Of a DNA stretch of 64,000 nucleotides, positions 34,023 through 42,495 are shown in pieces. This DNA is from Simonsiella sp051414845. GTDB lineage: Bacteria; Pseudomonadota; Gammaproteobacteria; Burkholderiales; Neisseriaceae. Position 1 is the stretch's first letter. Each line of letters starts with the position of its first letter. The position numbers and the translations under genes were made by a program. The stretch is taken from contig CP183313.1 in NCBI GenBank assembly GCA_051414845.1, forward strand, positions 2,170,001 to 2,234,000. Reading direction: 5' to 3'. The notes below the pieces were generated by a model. The model worked only from the letters and a program-made list of their open reading frames with translations, was not told the origin of the DNA and did no database searches.

Positions 34023-34274
34023 ATGAGCTTTATTTGGACCATTATCATCGGTTTTATTGTAGGTGCATTGGCAAAATTCCTGCATCCTGGTCGCGACAAT
34101 TTAGGTTTTATCATGACTACTATTTTGGGTATCGTCGGCGCATTTGTCGCGGCATTGGTGGGTCAGGCAATTGGTTTATATGCACCAAATGAACCCGCAG
34201 GTTTCATCGCTTCGGTAATTGCTGCCGTTGCAGTTTTGTGGGCATATACCAAAATTGTTTTGAAAAAGAAATAA
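34023..34274 (+). CDS. GlsB/YeaQ/YmgE family membrane protein
   Basis: This 83-residue protein has three hydrophobic helices and the signature FIVGALAKFLHPGRDNLGFIMTTILGIVGAFVA of the transglycosylase-associated (YeaQ/YmgE) family. Relatives are stress-induced inner-membrane proteins of unclear function. It has an AAAAGGA ribosome-binding site and is followed by an inverted-DUS terminator, so it is a single-gene unit. Confidence 0.88.
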   Translation: MSFIWTIIIGFIVGALAKFLHPGRDNLGFIMTTILGIVGAFVAALVGQAIGLYAPNEPAGFIASVIAAVAVLWAYTKIVLKKK

Positions 34275-34312
34275 TCTTGATATAGCCATATAACCAAAAC
34301 AAACACACATCA

Positions 34313-34341
34313 AAGGCTGCCTGAAAGTTTCAGGCAGCCTT
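34313..34341. terminator. Inverted-pair DUS terminator
   Basis: AAGGCTGCCTGAAA (34313-34326) is mirrored by TTTCAGGCAGCCTT (34328-34341). It lies between the convergent glsB-like gene and glnE and can stop both. Confidence 0.85.
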
Positions 34342-34377
34342 ATTTTGTGGATGAAGGTTTCAGGCTGCCTGAAACCC

Positions 34378-37071
34378 TTACACCGTTTTCGCTTCTTCCC
34401 CAAACACTCCACACCACAATCGTTTCACCACCGCATAATGCGCCAACAATTCATCATCGGGTTTTACACGTTCCCAATTGCGCAATTTTTTATTGTGTTG
34501 CACATGACGGAAATGGCGGTACGCGGCGGCATTTTGCGCGGCGAGTGTCGTGTCAATCAAACCGCATTGTGCCGCTATATTTAAGAGCGCGATATTGCCA
34601 TAGTTTTCTAAAAGCTGGGGATGGTGTTGGCTGTATGCCAGCACCCAATATTGCACGATAAATTCCACATCAACCACGCCGCCGCGTGCGTATTTGACGT
34701 CGTTGTCGTGCGGCGGATGCGTGGCAAACATTTTTTCGCGCATTTCAAGAATATCGCTTTTGAGTTGCGCCATATCACGCGGTGTGGTCAGGATTTGGCG
34801 GCGAATCTGCTCAAATTGTTTGCCCACTGCTTCATCGCCGCAGACAAAGCGAGCGCGTGTGAGCGATTGATGCTCCCAAGTCCACGCTTGTTCGCGCTGG
34901 TATTTTTCAAACGCGGCAAGACTGTGAATCAGTGAACCCGAATCGCCATCGGGGCGCAAACGCAAGTCAGTTTCATACAGCGTGCCTGCGCCTGTGCTGC
35001 TGGAAAGCCATGTGCCGAGCCGCCGCGCCAATTTGGTGTATAAATCTGCCGCGTTGGCATCATCGTCTTGAAACAGGTAAACCAAGTCCAAATCGGACGT
35101 GTAGCCCAATTCTTTGCCGCCCAATTTACCATAAGCGATGATGGCAAATTGCGGATTATGTTGATGTTTTTTTGGCACGGATTGCCACGCGTGTTGCAAA
35201 GTGTGGCTGAGCACTGTATCGGCAAGCAAAGAGAGTTCGTCGCTCAATGCTTCGACCGTCCATTTATCCGCCAAATCTTGCACCGCCAAACGGAACACAT
35301 GCGCGTGTTGAAAACGGCGCAATACGTCCATTTTGCTTTCTGTATCGTCCTCGCACGCATTCAGGCTGCCTGAAAGTTCTGCGTTTGCCTTATCCCATTG
35401 AATCGGCTGCATTAATTGCGCGGATAACAATTCATCAAGCAAAATCGGGCGACGCTGCAAATAATCCGCCAGCCACGAGCTTTGCGACATCAATTCGGCA
35501 ACGCGTTTAAGCGCAGCAGGATGTTGTTGCAAAAAGGCGAGATAAGCCGAGCGGCGGCTGATGTTGTCGAGCAAATCCAGCAGGCGCAACAAAGTTTCAT
35601 CGGGATTGGCGCACGCGGCGGCGGCTTCGATACATTGCGGCAACACAGCATCAAAACGCGGCTGGGCAATGGTGGATAATTGGCGGTATTTGCTGCTGTT
35701 TTTCATGGCACGCAAACGCTGCATTAGGCGTTCAGGCTGCCTGAAACCCAGTTGCGCCAACTGCGTTTCATGTGTTTTTTCTTCCGCGTTTAACCAAATA
35801 TTCGCCAACTCATGCGGCGCGCCGTCTTGCGATTGCGGCACTTGCAAAATATCGTTAAACAAGCGATTGACCGTATCACGATGCCTGTTCAGGCTGCCTG
35901 AAAACGCCGCATAATCGGTAAACCCCATGCTTTGCGCCAATAAACTTTGTTGCTCAGGATTTTCAGGCAGCATTTGCGTTTGCTGGTCGTCCCAATATTG
36001 CAAACGATGTTCCACATCGCGTAAAAATACATACGCTGCCAACAAGTTTTCCATATTTTCGCGCGATAAAATGCCCAATTGAGCCAATTGATGCAGCGTT
36101 TCTTGCGTGCCTTTTAATTGCAGCGCGCGTTGTTGCCCGCCGCGAATCATCTGAAAAATCTGCGCGATAAATTCCACCTCCCGAATGCCACCCGCGCCTA
36201 ATTTGATATTGTCTGCCATGCCGCGTTTTTGTACTTCTTGCTGAATTTGGCGGTGCAAACCGCGCATGGCTTCATAAGTGTGAAAATCCAAATATTTGCG
36301 GAACACAAACGGGCGCACAATCCCTTGAATATCATTAGGATATGGCGTAACCACGCGCCCTTTGCACCACGCATAACGCTCCCACTCGCGCCCCTGCGTA
36401 ATCAAATATTGCTCTAATGCCGTCTCGCTCAATACCAACGCGCCGCTGTCGCCATCGGGACGCAAACGCATATCCACGCGGAAAACCTGTCCTTCATCGG
36501 TAATTTCGTCCAAAAGCGCAATGATTTTTTGCCCCACTTTGGTGAAAAATTCCTGATTGCTGCGCTCGCGTTTACCGTTGGTTTCGCCGCTTTCTTGAAA
36601 CACAAAAATCAAATCAATATCGGACGATACATTCAACTCAAAACCGCCCGCTTTACCCATCGCCACCACGCTCAAATGCTGCTTTGCGCCTGTGTATTGC
36701 CCCAAAGGCGTGCCATACATATCGCGGTAATATTGCTCTGCATAGCGCGAAGCCATATTGATGGAAAAGTCGGCAAATTCGGTGATTGTGCGCATAATTT
36801 CGTTTAAATCCGCTAAACGTGTGGTATCGCGCACAATCAAAGTCGCCATCACATAACGGCGCAACACGCGCAACTGTTTGCCCAATTCGGCTTCGTTTTC
36901 GTCGGCGAAAAAAGTGTCCCAATCGGCAAATGCGGCAAAATCGGCGGTTTGAATGGGTTTTGCTACCCAGTTTTCCAAAGTAGCTAAATCCAGTTTGCCG
37001 CTGTCTAATTGACGCGCTAGCCATACAGAAAACTGCCGCGCTTGGGTGATGTTGTTGATGTAATTGGTCAT
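34378..37071 (-). CDS. glnE: Glutamine synthetase adenylyltransferase/deadenylase
   Basis: This 897-residue bifunctional enzyme switches glutamine synthetase activity in response to PII. Two nucleotidyltransferase domains are visible: the N-terminal one with GKAGGFELNVSSDIDLIFVF (about residues 130-150, GxxxLNxxSDxD), and the C-terminal one with YGKLGGKELGYTSDLDLVYLF (about residues 645-665). Each is followed by DMRLRPDG or DLRLRPDG. The start at 37071 (MTNYINNI) is preferred; upstream codons lie in a DUS. Several DUS copies are within the linkers. Confidence 0.93.
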   Translation of the reverse strand: MTNYINNITQARQFSVWLARQLDSGKLDLATLENWVAKPIQTADFAAFADWDTFFADENEAELGKQLRVLRRYVMATLIVRDTTRLADLNEIMRTITEFADFSINMASRYAEQYYRDMYGTPLGQYTGAKQHLSVVAMGKAGGFELNVSSDIDLIFVFQESGETNGKRERSNQEFFTKVGQKIIALLDEITDEGQVFRVDMRLRPDGDSGALVLSETALEQYLITQGREWERYAWCKGRVVTPYPNDIQGIVRPFVFRKYLDFHTYEAMRGLHRQIQQEVQKRGMADNIKLGAGGIREVEFIAQIFQMIRGGQQRALQLKGTQETLHQLAQLGILSRENMENLLAAYVFLRDVEHRLQYWDDQQTQMLPENPEQQSLLAQSMGFTDYAAFSGSLNRHRDTVNRLFNDILQVPQSQDGAPHELANIWLNAEEKTHETQLAQLGFRQPERLMQRLRAMKNSSKYRQLSTIAQPRFDAVLPQCIEAAAACANPDETLLRLLDLLDNISRRSAYLAFLQQHPAALKRVAELMSQSSWLADYLQRRPILLDELLSAQLMQPIQWDKANAELSGSLNACEDDTESKMDVLRRFQHAHVFRLAVQDLADKWTVEALSDELSLLADTVLSHTLQHAWQSVPKKHQHNPQFAIIAYGKLGGKELGYTSDLDLVYLFQDDDANAADLYTKLARRLGTWLSSSTGAGTLYETDLRLRPDGDSGSLIHSLAAFEKYQREQAWTWEHQSLTRARFVCGDEAVGKQFEQIRRQILTTPRDMAQLKSDILEMREKMFATHPPHDNDVKYARGGVVDVEFIVQYWVLAYSQHHPQLLENYGNIALLNIAAQCGLIDTTLAAQNAAAYRHFRHVQHNKKLRNWERVKPDDELLAHYAVVKRLWCGVFGEEAKTV

Positions 37072-37242
37072 AAGGGACTCGGTGGGAATGGAATAAATGC
37101 CGCGTATTTTCAGGCTGCCTGAAAAGAGAAACAAGGTTTTGGGGTAAGTTTGAGATGGATTTGAGCGTGTTTAACTGTGAATTTTTAAGATTCAGCAATC
37201 TGCTGCCTCTCCCTATGCAAAAGGGAGGCAGCCTGAAAATCT

Positions 37243-37854
37243 TTATTCAAACAATCGTCCTTGTGCCAATAAAGCCTTAATCGGCGCAAAATCCGCTCGA
37301 TGTTCGGGCAACACGCCGTATTGTTGCAGTGCGGCTAAATGTGCTGCCGTGCCGTAGCCTTTGTGTTGGGCAAATCCATATTGTGGATAACGCTCGTGCA
37401 GCGCGTACATTTCCGCGTCGCGCGCGGTTTTGGCGAGAATGGACGCGGCAGAAATCAGCGCGATTTTGCTGTCGCCTTGGATGACGGCTTCGGCGGACAC
37501 GTTTAAATTTTTGGGCACGCGATTGCCATCTATCCACACTTTTTCAGGCTGCCTGCGTAGCCCTGCAACGGCACGCTGCATAGCAAGCATGGTGGCATGC
37601 AAAATGTTCAATTGAGCGATTTCAGCGGGGTTTGCGCTGGTGATGGCGTAGGCAATGGCGTGATGTTTAATTTGTTCTGCCAACATATCGCGTTTTTTTT
37701 CGCTCAACTTTTTGGAATCGGCAAGCCCGATAATCGGGCAGTTTTCAGGCAGCATGACGGCGGCGGCAAACACGCTGCCCACTAGTGGCCCACGCCCTGC
37801 TTCGTCCACGCCTGCGTGGGTGGGCAGGATGATGTATTCGCTGGTGTCAGTCAT
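37243..37854 (-). CDS. rnhB: Ribonuclease HII
   Basis: This 203-residue enzyme removes RNA from RNA-DNA hybrids and single ribonucleotides from DNA. The catalytic D and E are in HAGVDEAGRGPLVG (about residues 13-26), with ADSKKLSEKKR, a third acidic residue in WIDGN, and GDSKIALISAASILAKTARD. It overlaps yacG by 8 bp, so the pair is coupled. Confidence 0.94.
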   Translation of the reverse strand: MTDTSEYIILPTHAGVDEAGRGPLVGSVFAAAVMLPENCPIIGLADSKKLSEKKRDMLAEQIKHHAIAYAITSANPAEIAQLNILHATMLAMQRAVAGLRRQPEKVWIDGNRVPKNLNVSAEAVIQGDSKIALISAASILAKTARDAEMYALHERYPQYGFAQHKGYGTAAHLAALQQYGVLPEHRADFAPIKALLAQGRLFE

Positions 37855-38047
37855 GATGTTGTTGGGTTTGGTAAATTAACTCGTCCCATTCTTCGGGCGT
37901 TTCAGGCTGGGCAACGATGGCGTGTTTTTCGTCTGCCCATTCGCCCAAGTCAATCAGTTTGCAGCGTTGGCTACAAAAGGGGCGGTAGGCGTTTTCAGGC
38001 AGCCATTGGACAGGCGTGCCACAGGTGGGGCATTTTACGGTGGTCAT
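37847..38047 (-). CDS. yacG: DNA gyrase inhibitor / zinc-binding protein YacG
   Basis: The 66-residue protein has a four-cysteine zinc ribbon (VKCPTCGTPV and RPFCSQRCKLIDLGEW) and an acidic tail, the full YacG pattern. In E. coli YacG binds and inhibits GyrB. The ATG overlaps the ancestral stop of the upstream XRE gene (ATGA), a coupling now broken by the frameshift there, and its stop lies within rnhB. Confidence 0.92.
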   Translation of the reverse strand: MTTVKCPTCGTPVQWLPENAYRPFCSQRCKLIDLGEWADEKHAIVAQPETPEEWDELIYQTQQHHD

Positions 38048-38476
38048 GATGAAATTTTTTCGTTGAGCAGCTCAATCTCGCGACGCTGGGCAGCGATAAT
38101 ATTGTCTTTGTTGGCAATCACTTCGTCTTTTAAAGCAATGATTTGTTGATAATGTTGCAACAAAAATTCTTGATTGGCATCGCCGACGATGATGTTGCAA
38201 CAAAAATTCTTGATTGGCATCGCCGACGATGATGTTGGAGCAATTGAGATGGTTGCCTAAATAAGACACGGTTTGACTGCCGCCAAAACTTAATAATTCG
38301 CAAATGTCCATATCCAATACGGTAGCGATTTGCTCCAAACGCTGCAAAGATGGGCGCGTTTCGCCGCGTTCAATTTTGGCATAGCCATTTTTAGACATGT
38401 TTAATTTTTGCGCCAATTTTTCTTGAGACCAGTGATGGTTTTCGCGTAATAGTTTAATTTTTTCGTTGATTTTCAT
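38044..38476 (-). pseudogene. XRE-family regulator frameshifted by a 40-bp tandem duplication
   Basis: The N-terminus is a normal helix-turn-helix regulator (KINEKIKLLRENHHWSQEKLAQKLNMSKNGYAKIERG). A 40-bp sequence is present twice in tandem (38157-38196 and 38197-38236). One copy gives a coherent coiled-coil tail (EFLLQHYQQIIALKDEVIANKDNI, then RREIELLNEKIS) ending at 38044 and overlapping yacG. With two copies the frame shifts and ends at 38072 with an unnatural tail. The DNA-binding domain is intact, so a truncated repressor may still act. Confidence 0.8.
38157..38236. repeat. 40-bp perfect tandem duplication
   Basis: Two exact 40-bp copies lie within the XRE regulator gene. Because 40 is not a multiple of 3 it shifts the frame. 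It could revert by slippage or recombination. Confidence 0.92.
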
Positions 38477-38605
38477 AAAGTTCATTAACTCGGTAGTTTG
38501 AAATACGAATTGGGTAGGGTAAACACACTATCAGTTGGTTGCGCAATATTTACAAAAATATAGAATACGACTACTAAATTTGACATTGTAACCAAAGGAT
38601 TTAAC

Positions 38606-38875
38606 ATGCGTAAAACTTTTTTATTGCTTTGCGCTGCCATGACTTTAGCAGCTTGTGCCAGTGGTCCTGATTTTTCAGGTAATGGCGACATCAGCTATGA
38701 GCAAGCGGTAGAACGTCGTGCCAATGTGCGCGCGCTGGATAATGAGGATTATGCCATTGCACGCAGTCGCCGTCGCGACGCTATTGAGGATTATGGCGAT
38801 ATGCGCATGCGTGAAGCTGAAGCCATCAATAAGGCATACGAAAATCGTAGTCGCCAAACCATTATTGTTCACTAA
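38606..38875 (+). CDS. Small lipoprotein, 89 aa
   Basis: The signal MRKTFLLLCAAMTLAAC has a lipobox LAAC (lipidated C17). The mature part is highly charged with many Arg, Glu and Asp residues (YEQAVERRANVRALDNEDYAIARSRRRDAIEDYGDM), probably helical. No family is recognised. It is 25 bp upstream of another lipoprotein gene, and the two are probably co-transcribed and act in the envelope. Confidence 0.75.
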   Translation: MRKTFLLLCAAMTLAACASGPDFSGNGDISYEQAVERRANVRALDNEDYAIARSRRRDAIEDYGDMRMREAEAINKAYENRSRQTIIVH

Positions 38876-38900
38876 CCTACCCTAAAAAAGGAATCAAAAA

Positions 38901-39194
38901 ATGATTGCAAAAAAAGCCTTAGTTCTTGCCATTGTTGCTGTCATGTTAAGCGCGTGTAGTTCAATTGGCAGTGGCGAAGACAATAGTGGCAACATCAACC
39001 GTGTACGCAGTAAAAACGGCATGATGATTAGCGATGCGCAAGCGAAACAACAACGTCGCCAACGTGAATCCGAATTGGAAGAAGCAGCAGCTCGCAATGC
39101 CAAAACACAAATGGGCATGAGTACCGCGCGTGAAGGTATTAGCACAGTACGCGATGGTATGTATTTGATCCAACAAATTAAGAGCATTTTCTAA
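38901..39194 (+). CDS. Small lipoprotein, 97 aa
   Basis: The signal MIAKKALVLAIVAVMLSAC (lipobox LSAC, C19) is followed by a charged helical chain (DAQAKQQRRQRESELEEAAARNAKTQMG) and a C-terminal REGISTVRDGMYLIQQI. It is similar in plan to the lipoprotein upstream. The role is unknown. An inverted-DUS terminator follows. Confidence 0.75.
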   Translation: MIAKKALVLAIVAVMLSACSSIGSGEDNSGNINRVRSKNGMMISDAQAKQQRRQRESELEEAAARNAKTQMGMSTAREGISTVRDGMYLIQQIKSIF

Positions 39195-39207
39195 ATTACC
39201 TATTATT

Positions 39208-39246
39208 AAGGCTGCCTGAAAACTGGTTGTGTTTTCAGGCAGCCTT
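39208..39246 (+). terminator. Inverted-pair DUS terminator after the lipoprotein pair
   Basis: AAGGCTGCCTGAAAA (39208-39222) is mirrored by TTTTCAGGCAGCCTT (39232-39246). It ends the two-lipoprotein operon. Confidence 0.85.
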
Positions 39247-39263
39247 ATTGTAGCGCGTTAATT

Positions 39264-39414
39264 GAAACCTTTGCAAAACTTTGCATGTGGGAGCAGATTT
39301 CATATCTGTCCCTTTTTGTTGTCAGGATTTTACTCATGAAATTCACTATTAAAAAATAGGGCGGATATGAAATCCGCCCCTACGCAAGAAAATAATCAGT
39401 TTTGCAAAAGTTTC
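39264..39414. repeat. MITE with IS5-like ends, 151 bp
   Basis: It begins GAAACCTTTGCAAAACT and ends AGTTTTGCAAAAGTTTC. The interior has GGGCGGATATGAAATCCGCCC near the right side and a partner near the left. Related interiors occur at 44062-44222 and 55296-55441. Confidence 0.75.
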
Positions 39415-39417
39415 TAA

Positions 39418-39891
39418 TTAGCTTTTGGGCGTTTCTTCTGGATGATTTTGGGCAACTTCTGTCGTGTTTTCTTCATCTTTGTTGCCTAAACCGACTAAGC
39501 AAATGACGATGCCGACAAGGGCAAATAGCCATGAAATCCATTTGGATTCGGTTTGACCAGGGACGCGTGCGACGTGCGGTTCGGCAACGAGGTATTCACG
39601 TTCAATGGATTTGCCTGCTTGTAAGGCGGCGAGTTCTTCTTCGCTGATGACTTCGTTGTTTAAGAAGATGTCTTGTCCGCTTTTGTCCTTGAAGCCTAAA
39701 TCGGTTTTGTAGGATTTGCCCAAGCCGAATTTACCGCGCGTTTCGGTGTATTGGCTGGATGCGGGAATGGCTTTGCCGATGGCAACGGCTTCGCTTTCAA
39801 AGCGTTTGTCGGTTTGGCTGGCGTTGATGTAGAAGTACACGCCAAAGGCGATGGCGGCGAGTCCGACTAGCCAACTGAGTAGTTTATTCAT
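39418..39891 (-). CDS. Membrane protein with two transmembrane segments, 157 aa
   Basis: An N-terminal helix (LLSWLVGLAAIAFGVYFYIN, about residues 4-23), a soluble region of about 85 residues (SQYTETRGKFGLGKSYKTDLGF) and a second helix (ISWLFALVGIVICLVGLG) give a DUF3592-like layout. The function is unknown. The 164-bp MITE sits 12 bp upstream of the start, so the promoter may lie in or be affected by that element. Confidence 0.65.
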   Translation of the reverse strand: MNKLLSWLVGLAAIAFGVYFYINASQTDKRFESEAVAIGKAIPASSQYTETRGKFGLGKSYKTDLGFKDKSGQDIFLNNEVISEEELAALQAGKSIEREYLVAEPHVARVPGQTESKWISWLFALVGIVICLVGLGNKDEENTTEVAQNHPEETPKS

Positions 39892-39903
39892 GTGTTGATT
39901 TCC

Positions 39904-40067
39904 TAGGGGCTAATGACAATTTGGGCACGATGTTGGTTTTGCAGATAAATTCGTTCAATTCAAGGCGAAAATGCGAGCCAATGCCGTCCATTGGCGAGTA
40001 TTTTCAACGCAGAATTGGACGAATTTAGCGCAAAATCCAACCGCGAACGAATTGTCATTAGCCCCTA
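39904..40067. repeat. 164-bp MITE, copy 2
   Basis: The ends are TAGGGGCTAATGACAATT and AATTGTCATTAGCCCCTA. It is the same length as copy 1 at 23178-23341, in reverse orientation, and similar throughout. It has no coding capacity. Confidence 0.87.
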
Positions 40068-40079
40068 TGTGTGATTGCG

Positions 40080-40107
40080 AAAAAAGGCGACTGACGTCGC
40101 CTTTTTT
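40080..40107 (-). terminator. Terminator of the phase-variable lipoprotein gene
   Basis: AAAAAAGGCGAC pairs with GTCGCCTTTTTT around TGAC, a symmetrical stem with T runs on both strands. It lies downstream of the minus-strand lipoprotein gene. Confidence 0.87.
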
Positions 40108-40144
40108 CTGTTCCAATGTTTTATTTTCTTTTAGGCTGCCTGAA

Positions 40145-40822
40145 TTATTTTTCCAGTGATTTCAACGTGCCATCTGGTTTCATGCGTAAAAACATTTGGG
40201 CGCGGTCGGTATCCAATGGAGCTTGCCAGAAGCGGTCTTGATTGTGTACAACTAAAACGAAGACAACATGGTCTGGTACAGCTAATTTAGGCGTGAGCTT
40301 TTCTTTTTCCACGGTTTGTTGGTACAAGGAAATGAATTTTTCGGCTACATCGGCAAAACGCACGTCTTTTAATGGCGTTAAATTTGGTTTCATGTCGCCG
40401 CCGCCTGAAAGTTGTACAGGCGATGGTTCGCTCCATTTGCCATCTTTAAATGAATATTCGTAGTGGTCAATGTTTTCGGGTTTGTCCGGGTCTTGTACAT
40501 CTACTTTGATGTTGTGTTTGTAGTTATTGTCATAGAACAAAACGTTTTGGAACACGTTTAATTCTTTGCCTGCAAATTGTGGCAAGGCTTGTAATTGGTC
40601 TTGCGCTTTTTGCAAAGCGGCTGCGTCGGTCAATGGGTTTGCCGCAACGGCTGGTGCGACTTCGGCTGCTGGGGGTGGTGTGCTGGCTACTGCTGCTGGT
40701 GCGGCAACGCTGGCAGCAGGTGCAGCTGGGGTTTCTGGTTTAGCGGCTGGTTTTTCTTCACCGCCACAAGCGGCTAATGTGAACGCTAAACTTAATGCGA
40801 TGATGAGTTTTTGCTTGTGCAT
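40145..40822 (-). CDS. Lipoprotein with Ala/Pro-rich linker, under a poly-C promoter
   Basis: The 225-residue protein has a signal MHKQKLIIALSLAFTLAAC (lipobox LAAC, C19). It is followed by GGEEKP and an Ala/Pro-rich linker (about residues 25-65). The C-terminal domain (KELNVFQNVLFYDNNYKHNIKVDVQDPDKPENIDHYEY) looks globular and is not assignable to a named function. A linker of this kind is typical of surface lipoproteins that extend from the membrane. RBS AGAGG precedes the ATG. Expression should vary with the poly-C tract upstream. Confidence 0.75.
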   Translation of the reverse strand: MHKQKLIIALSLAFTLAACGGEEKPAAKPETPAAPAASVAAPAAVASTPPPAAEVAPAVAANPLTDAAALQKAQDQLQALPQFAGKELNVFQNVLFYDNNYKHNIKVDVQDPDKPENIDHYEYSFKDGKWSEPSPVQLSGGGDMKPNLTPLKDVRFADVAEKFISLYQQTVEKEKLTPKLAVPDHVVFVLVVHNQDRFWQAPLDTDRAQMFLRMKPDGTLKSLEK

Positions 40823-40894
40823 GATTTTTCCTCTTAACTCGTAAATGGTTGCTGAAATTTTATTTTTGACACACGGCTGCGCACAAAAGTCGCT

Positions 40895-40926
40895 ATCATA
40901 AACGCGGGGGGGGGGGAGGCTGTCAA
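40895..40926 (-). promoter_or_regulatory. Phase-variable promoter: TTGACA, C11 spacer, TATGAT
   Basis: On the minus strand a consensus -35 TTGACA (40921-40926) and a -10 TATGAT (40895-40900) are separated by 20 bases, of which 11 are a run of C (G11 on the plus strand, 40906-40916). Seventeen bases would be optimal, corresponding to eight C. Tract slippage should change promoter strength, as in meningococcal porA. The present spacing predicts weak transcription. Confidence 0.75.
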
Positions 40927-41008
40927 GTGGAAATAGTGTGCTTATTCGGGAAAACAGGCGAATGGGTGATGGTGCGCTGGGTTACAGGCTGCCTGAAATC
41001 AATCATCT

Positions 41009-41140
41009 CGTCATGCCCGCGCAGGCGGGAATCCAATTTTGCGTATGAGTAATTCATATTTGAAAATCTTGAATTCCATATTTTCGTACGCAACCTCAAT
41101 TCGTGTAGCTCAACGTTGGATTCCCACCTACGCAATGACG
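41009..41140. repeat. Long inverted-repeat element, 132 bp
   Basis: The left arm begins CGTCATGCCCGCGCAGG and the right arm ends CCTACGCAATGACG, each followed inward by a GGAATCCA/TGGATTCC pairing. It resembles a MITE or a REP-type element. A further palindromic segment with GGAGCGCGGACGTCCGC and CGGACGGGGACGTC lies at about 41189-41246. No gene occurs in 40927-41298. Confidence 0.7.
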
Positions 41141-41298
41141 GCGTAATCAGTTTTGCAAAAATTTCAGGCTGCCTGAAACGCTTACATGGAGCGCGGACGT
41201 CCGCGTCCGCTTTTAAGAATTTTACGGACGGGGACGTCGGTGCTCCAAAAACAAGTAGGCAAAGCCCACCCTATAAAAATCGCGCTCCCACAACCGCG

Positions 41299-42441
41299 TT
41301 ACACATATTCCAACACCGCTGCTGCTGCCAGTTTGTCCGTATCTTGGCGCAACATTTCGTGCAGTTGCGTAAACTCATGTTCTAGCGCGGCAACTTTTTC
41401 AGGCTGCGTGTACCAATCCATCATGGCGACGGCGAGTTTTTCGGGCGTGGCGCCGTGTTGCAGTAATTCGGGGACAAGAGATTTGCCCAGCAAAATATTG
41501 GGCAAGCCGACATGCGGCACTTTGATTTTGTGTTTCACCAGCGCGTAGGTCAGCGGCGAGATTTTGTAGCTGATGACCATCGGGCGTTTGCACAGCGCGA
41601 CTTCTAGCGTTGCCGTGCCGCTGGTTACCAACACGACATCGGCGGCGGTGCAAGCCAAATCGGTTTTGGCGGCTTGCAGGCGAATGGGCAGTTTTTCAAA
41701 TTCAGGCTGCGCGAGATAATGTTGCACACGCTCGCGTGTGGTGGCAGTGGGATAGGGCAAAATAAATTGCGCATTGGGCAAATCGCGCAGGAGCAAACGC
41801 ACGGCGCGGAAGTAAATCGGTGCCATAAAATCAATTTCGCTCACGCGACTGCCAGGCAAAATGGCGAATACAGGCACGTTTTCAGGCAGCTTTAAACGGG
41901 CGCGCGCGGCAGCTTTGTCGGCAATGAGTGGCAAGGTTTGCGCCAAAGGATGTCCAACAAACCGCGCTTTGCCGCCCGCGGCTTGATAGAGCGGCGCTTC
42001 CATAGGAAATAGGCACAGAACTTCGTTCACTTGATGCACAATTTTCTTCACGCGCCCTTGTTTCCATGCCCATACGGACGGCGAAACATAATGCAAAGTG
42101 GGTATGCCTGCGGCTTTGAGTTGCTCGGCAACGTGTAGATTGAAATCGGGCGCGTCGATGCCAATAAAGACATTGGGACGACGCAAAATCATTTCTTCAA
42201 TCAATTGCTTACGAATGCGCAAAATTTCAGGCAGCCTTTTGATGACTTCCACATAACCGCGCACGGCAAGGCGTTCTTGGTCAAACAGGCTTTGGCAGCC
42301 AGCGGCTATCATGCGCGGACCAGCTATGCCGATAAATTGCGCATCGGGGCGTTGCGCTTTGATGGCTTCAATGAGATGCGCGCCGAGCAAGTCGCCCGAG
42401 GCTTCGCCTGCGGATAGGGCGATGAGTAGGGGTTGGGTCAT
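41299..42441 (-). CDS. lpxB: Lipid-A-disaccharide synthase
   Basis: This 380-residue glycosyltransferase condenses UDP-diacylglucosamine with lipid X in lipid A synthesis at the inner membrane. The family N-terminus SAGEASGDLLGAHLIEAI, the segment IGIDAPDFNLHVAEQLK, HYVSPSVWAWKQGRVKKI and TSGTATLEVALCKRPMVISYK are all present. Length is normal. It stands alone on the minus strand here, without lpxA or lpxD beside it. Confidence 0.94.
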   Translation of the reverse strand: MTQPLLIALSAGEASGDLLGAHLIEAIKAQRPDAQFIGIAGPRMIAAGCQSLFDQERLAVRGYVEVIKRLPEILRIRKQLIEEMILRRPNVFIGIDAPDFNLHVAEQLKAAGIPTLHYVSPSVWAWKQGRVKKIVHQVNEVLCLFPMEAPLYQAAGGKARFVGHPLAQTLPLIADKAAARARLKLPENVPVFAILPGSRVSEIDFMAPIYFRAVRLLLRDLPNAQFILPYPTATTRERVQHYLAQPEFEKLPIRLQAAKTDLACTAADVVLVTSGTATLEVALCKRPMVISYKISPLTYALVKHKIKVPHVGLPNILLGKSLVPELLQHGATPEKLAVAMMDWYTQPEKVAALEHEFTQLHEMLRQDTDKLAAAAVLEYV

Positions 42442-42495
42442 AATGTTTCGTGGTTTGAATAAAAATGGGAAAAGGGTTTCAGGCTGCCTGAAAAA

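Noticed and set aside
37072..37134. Upstream start of glnE
   Set aside because: The extension is translated from a DUS and intergenic DNA; MTNYINNI at 37071 is a better start.
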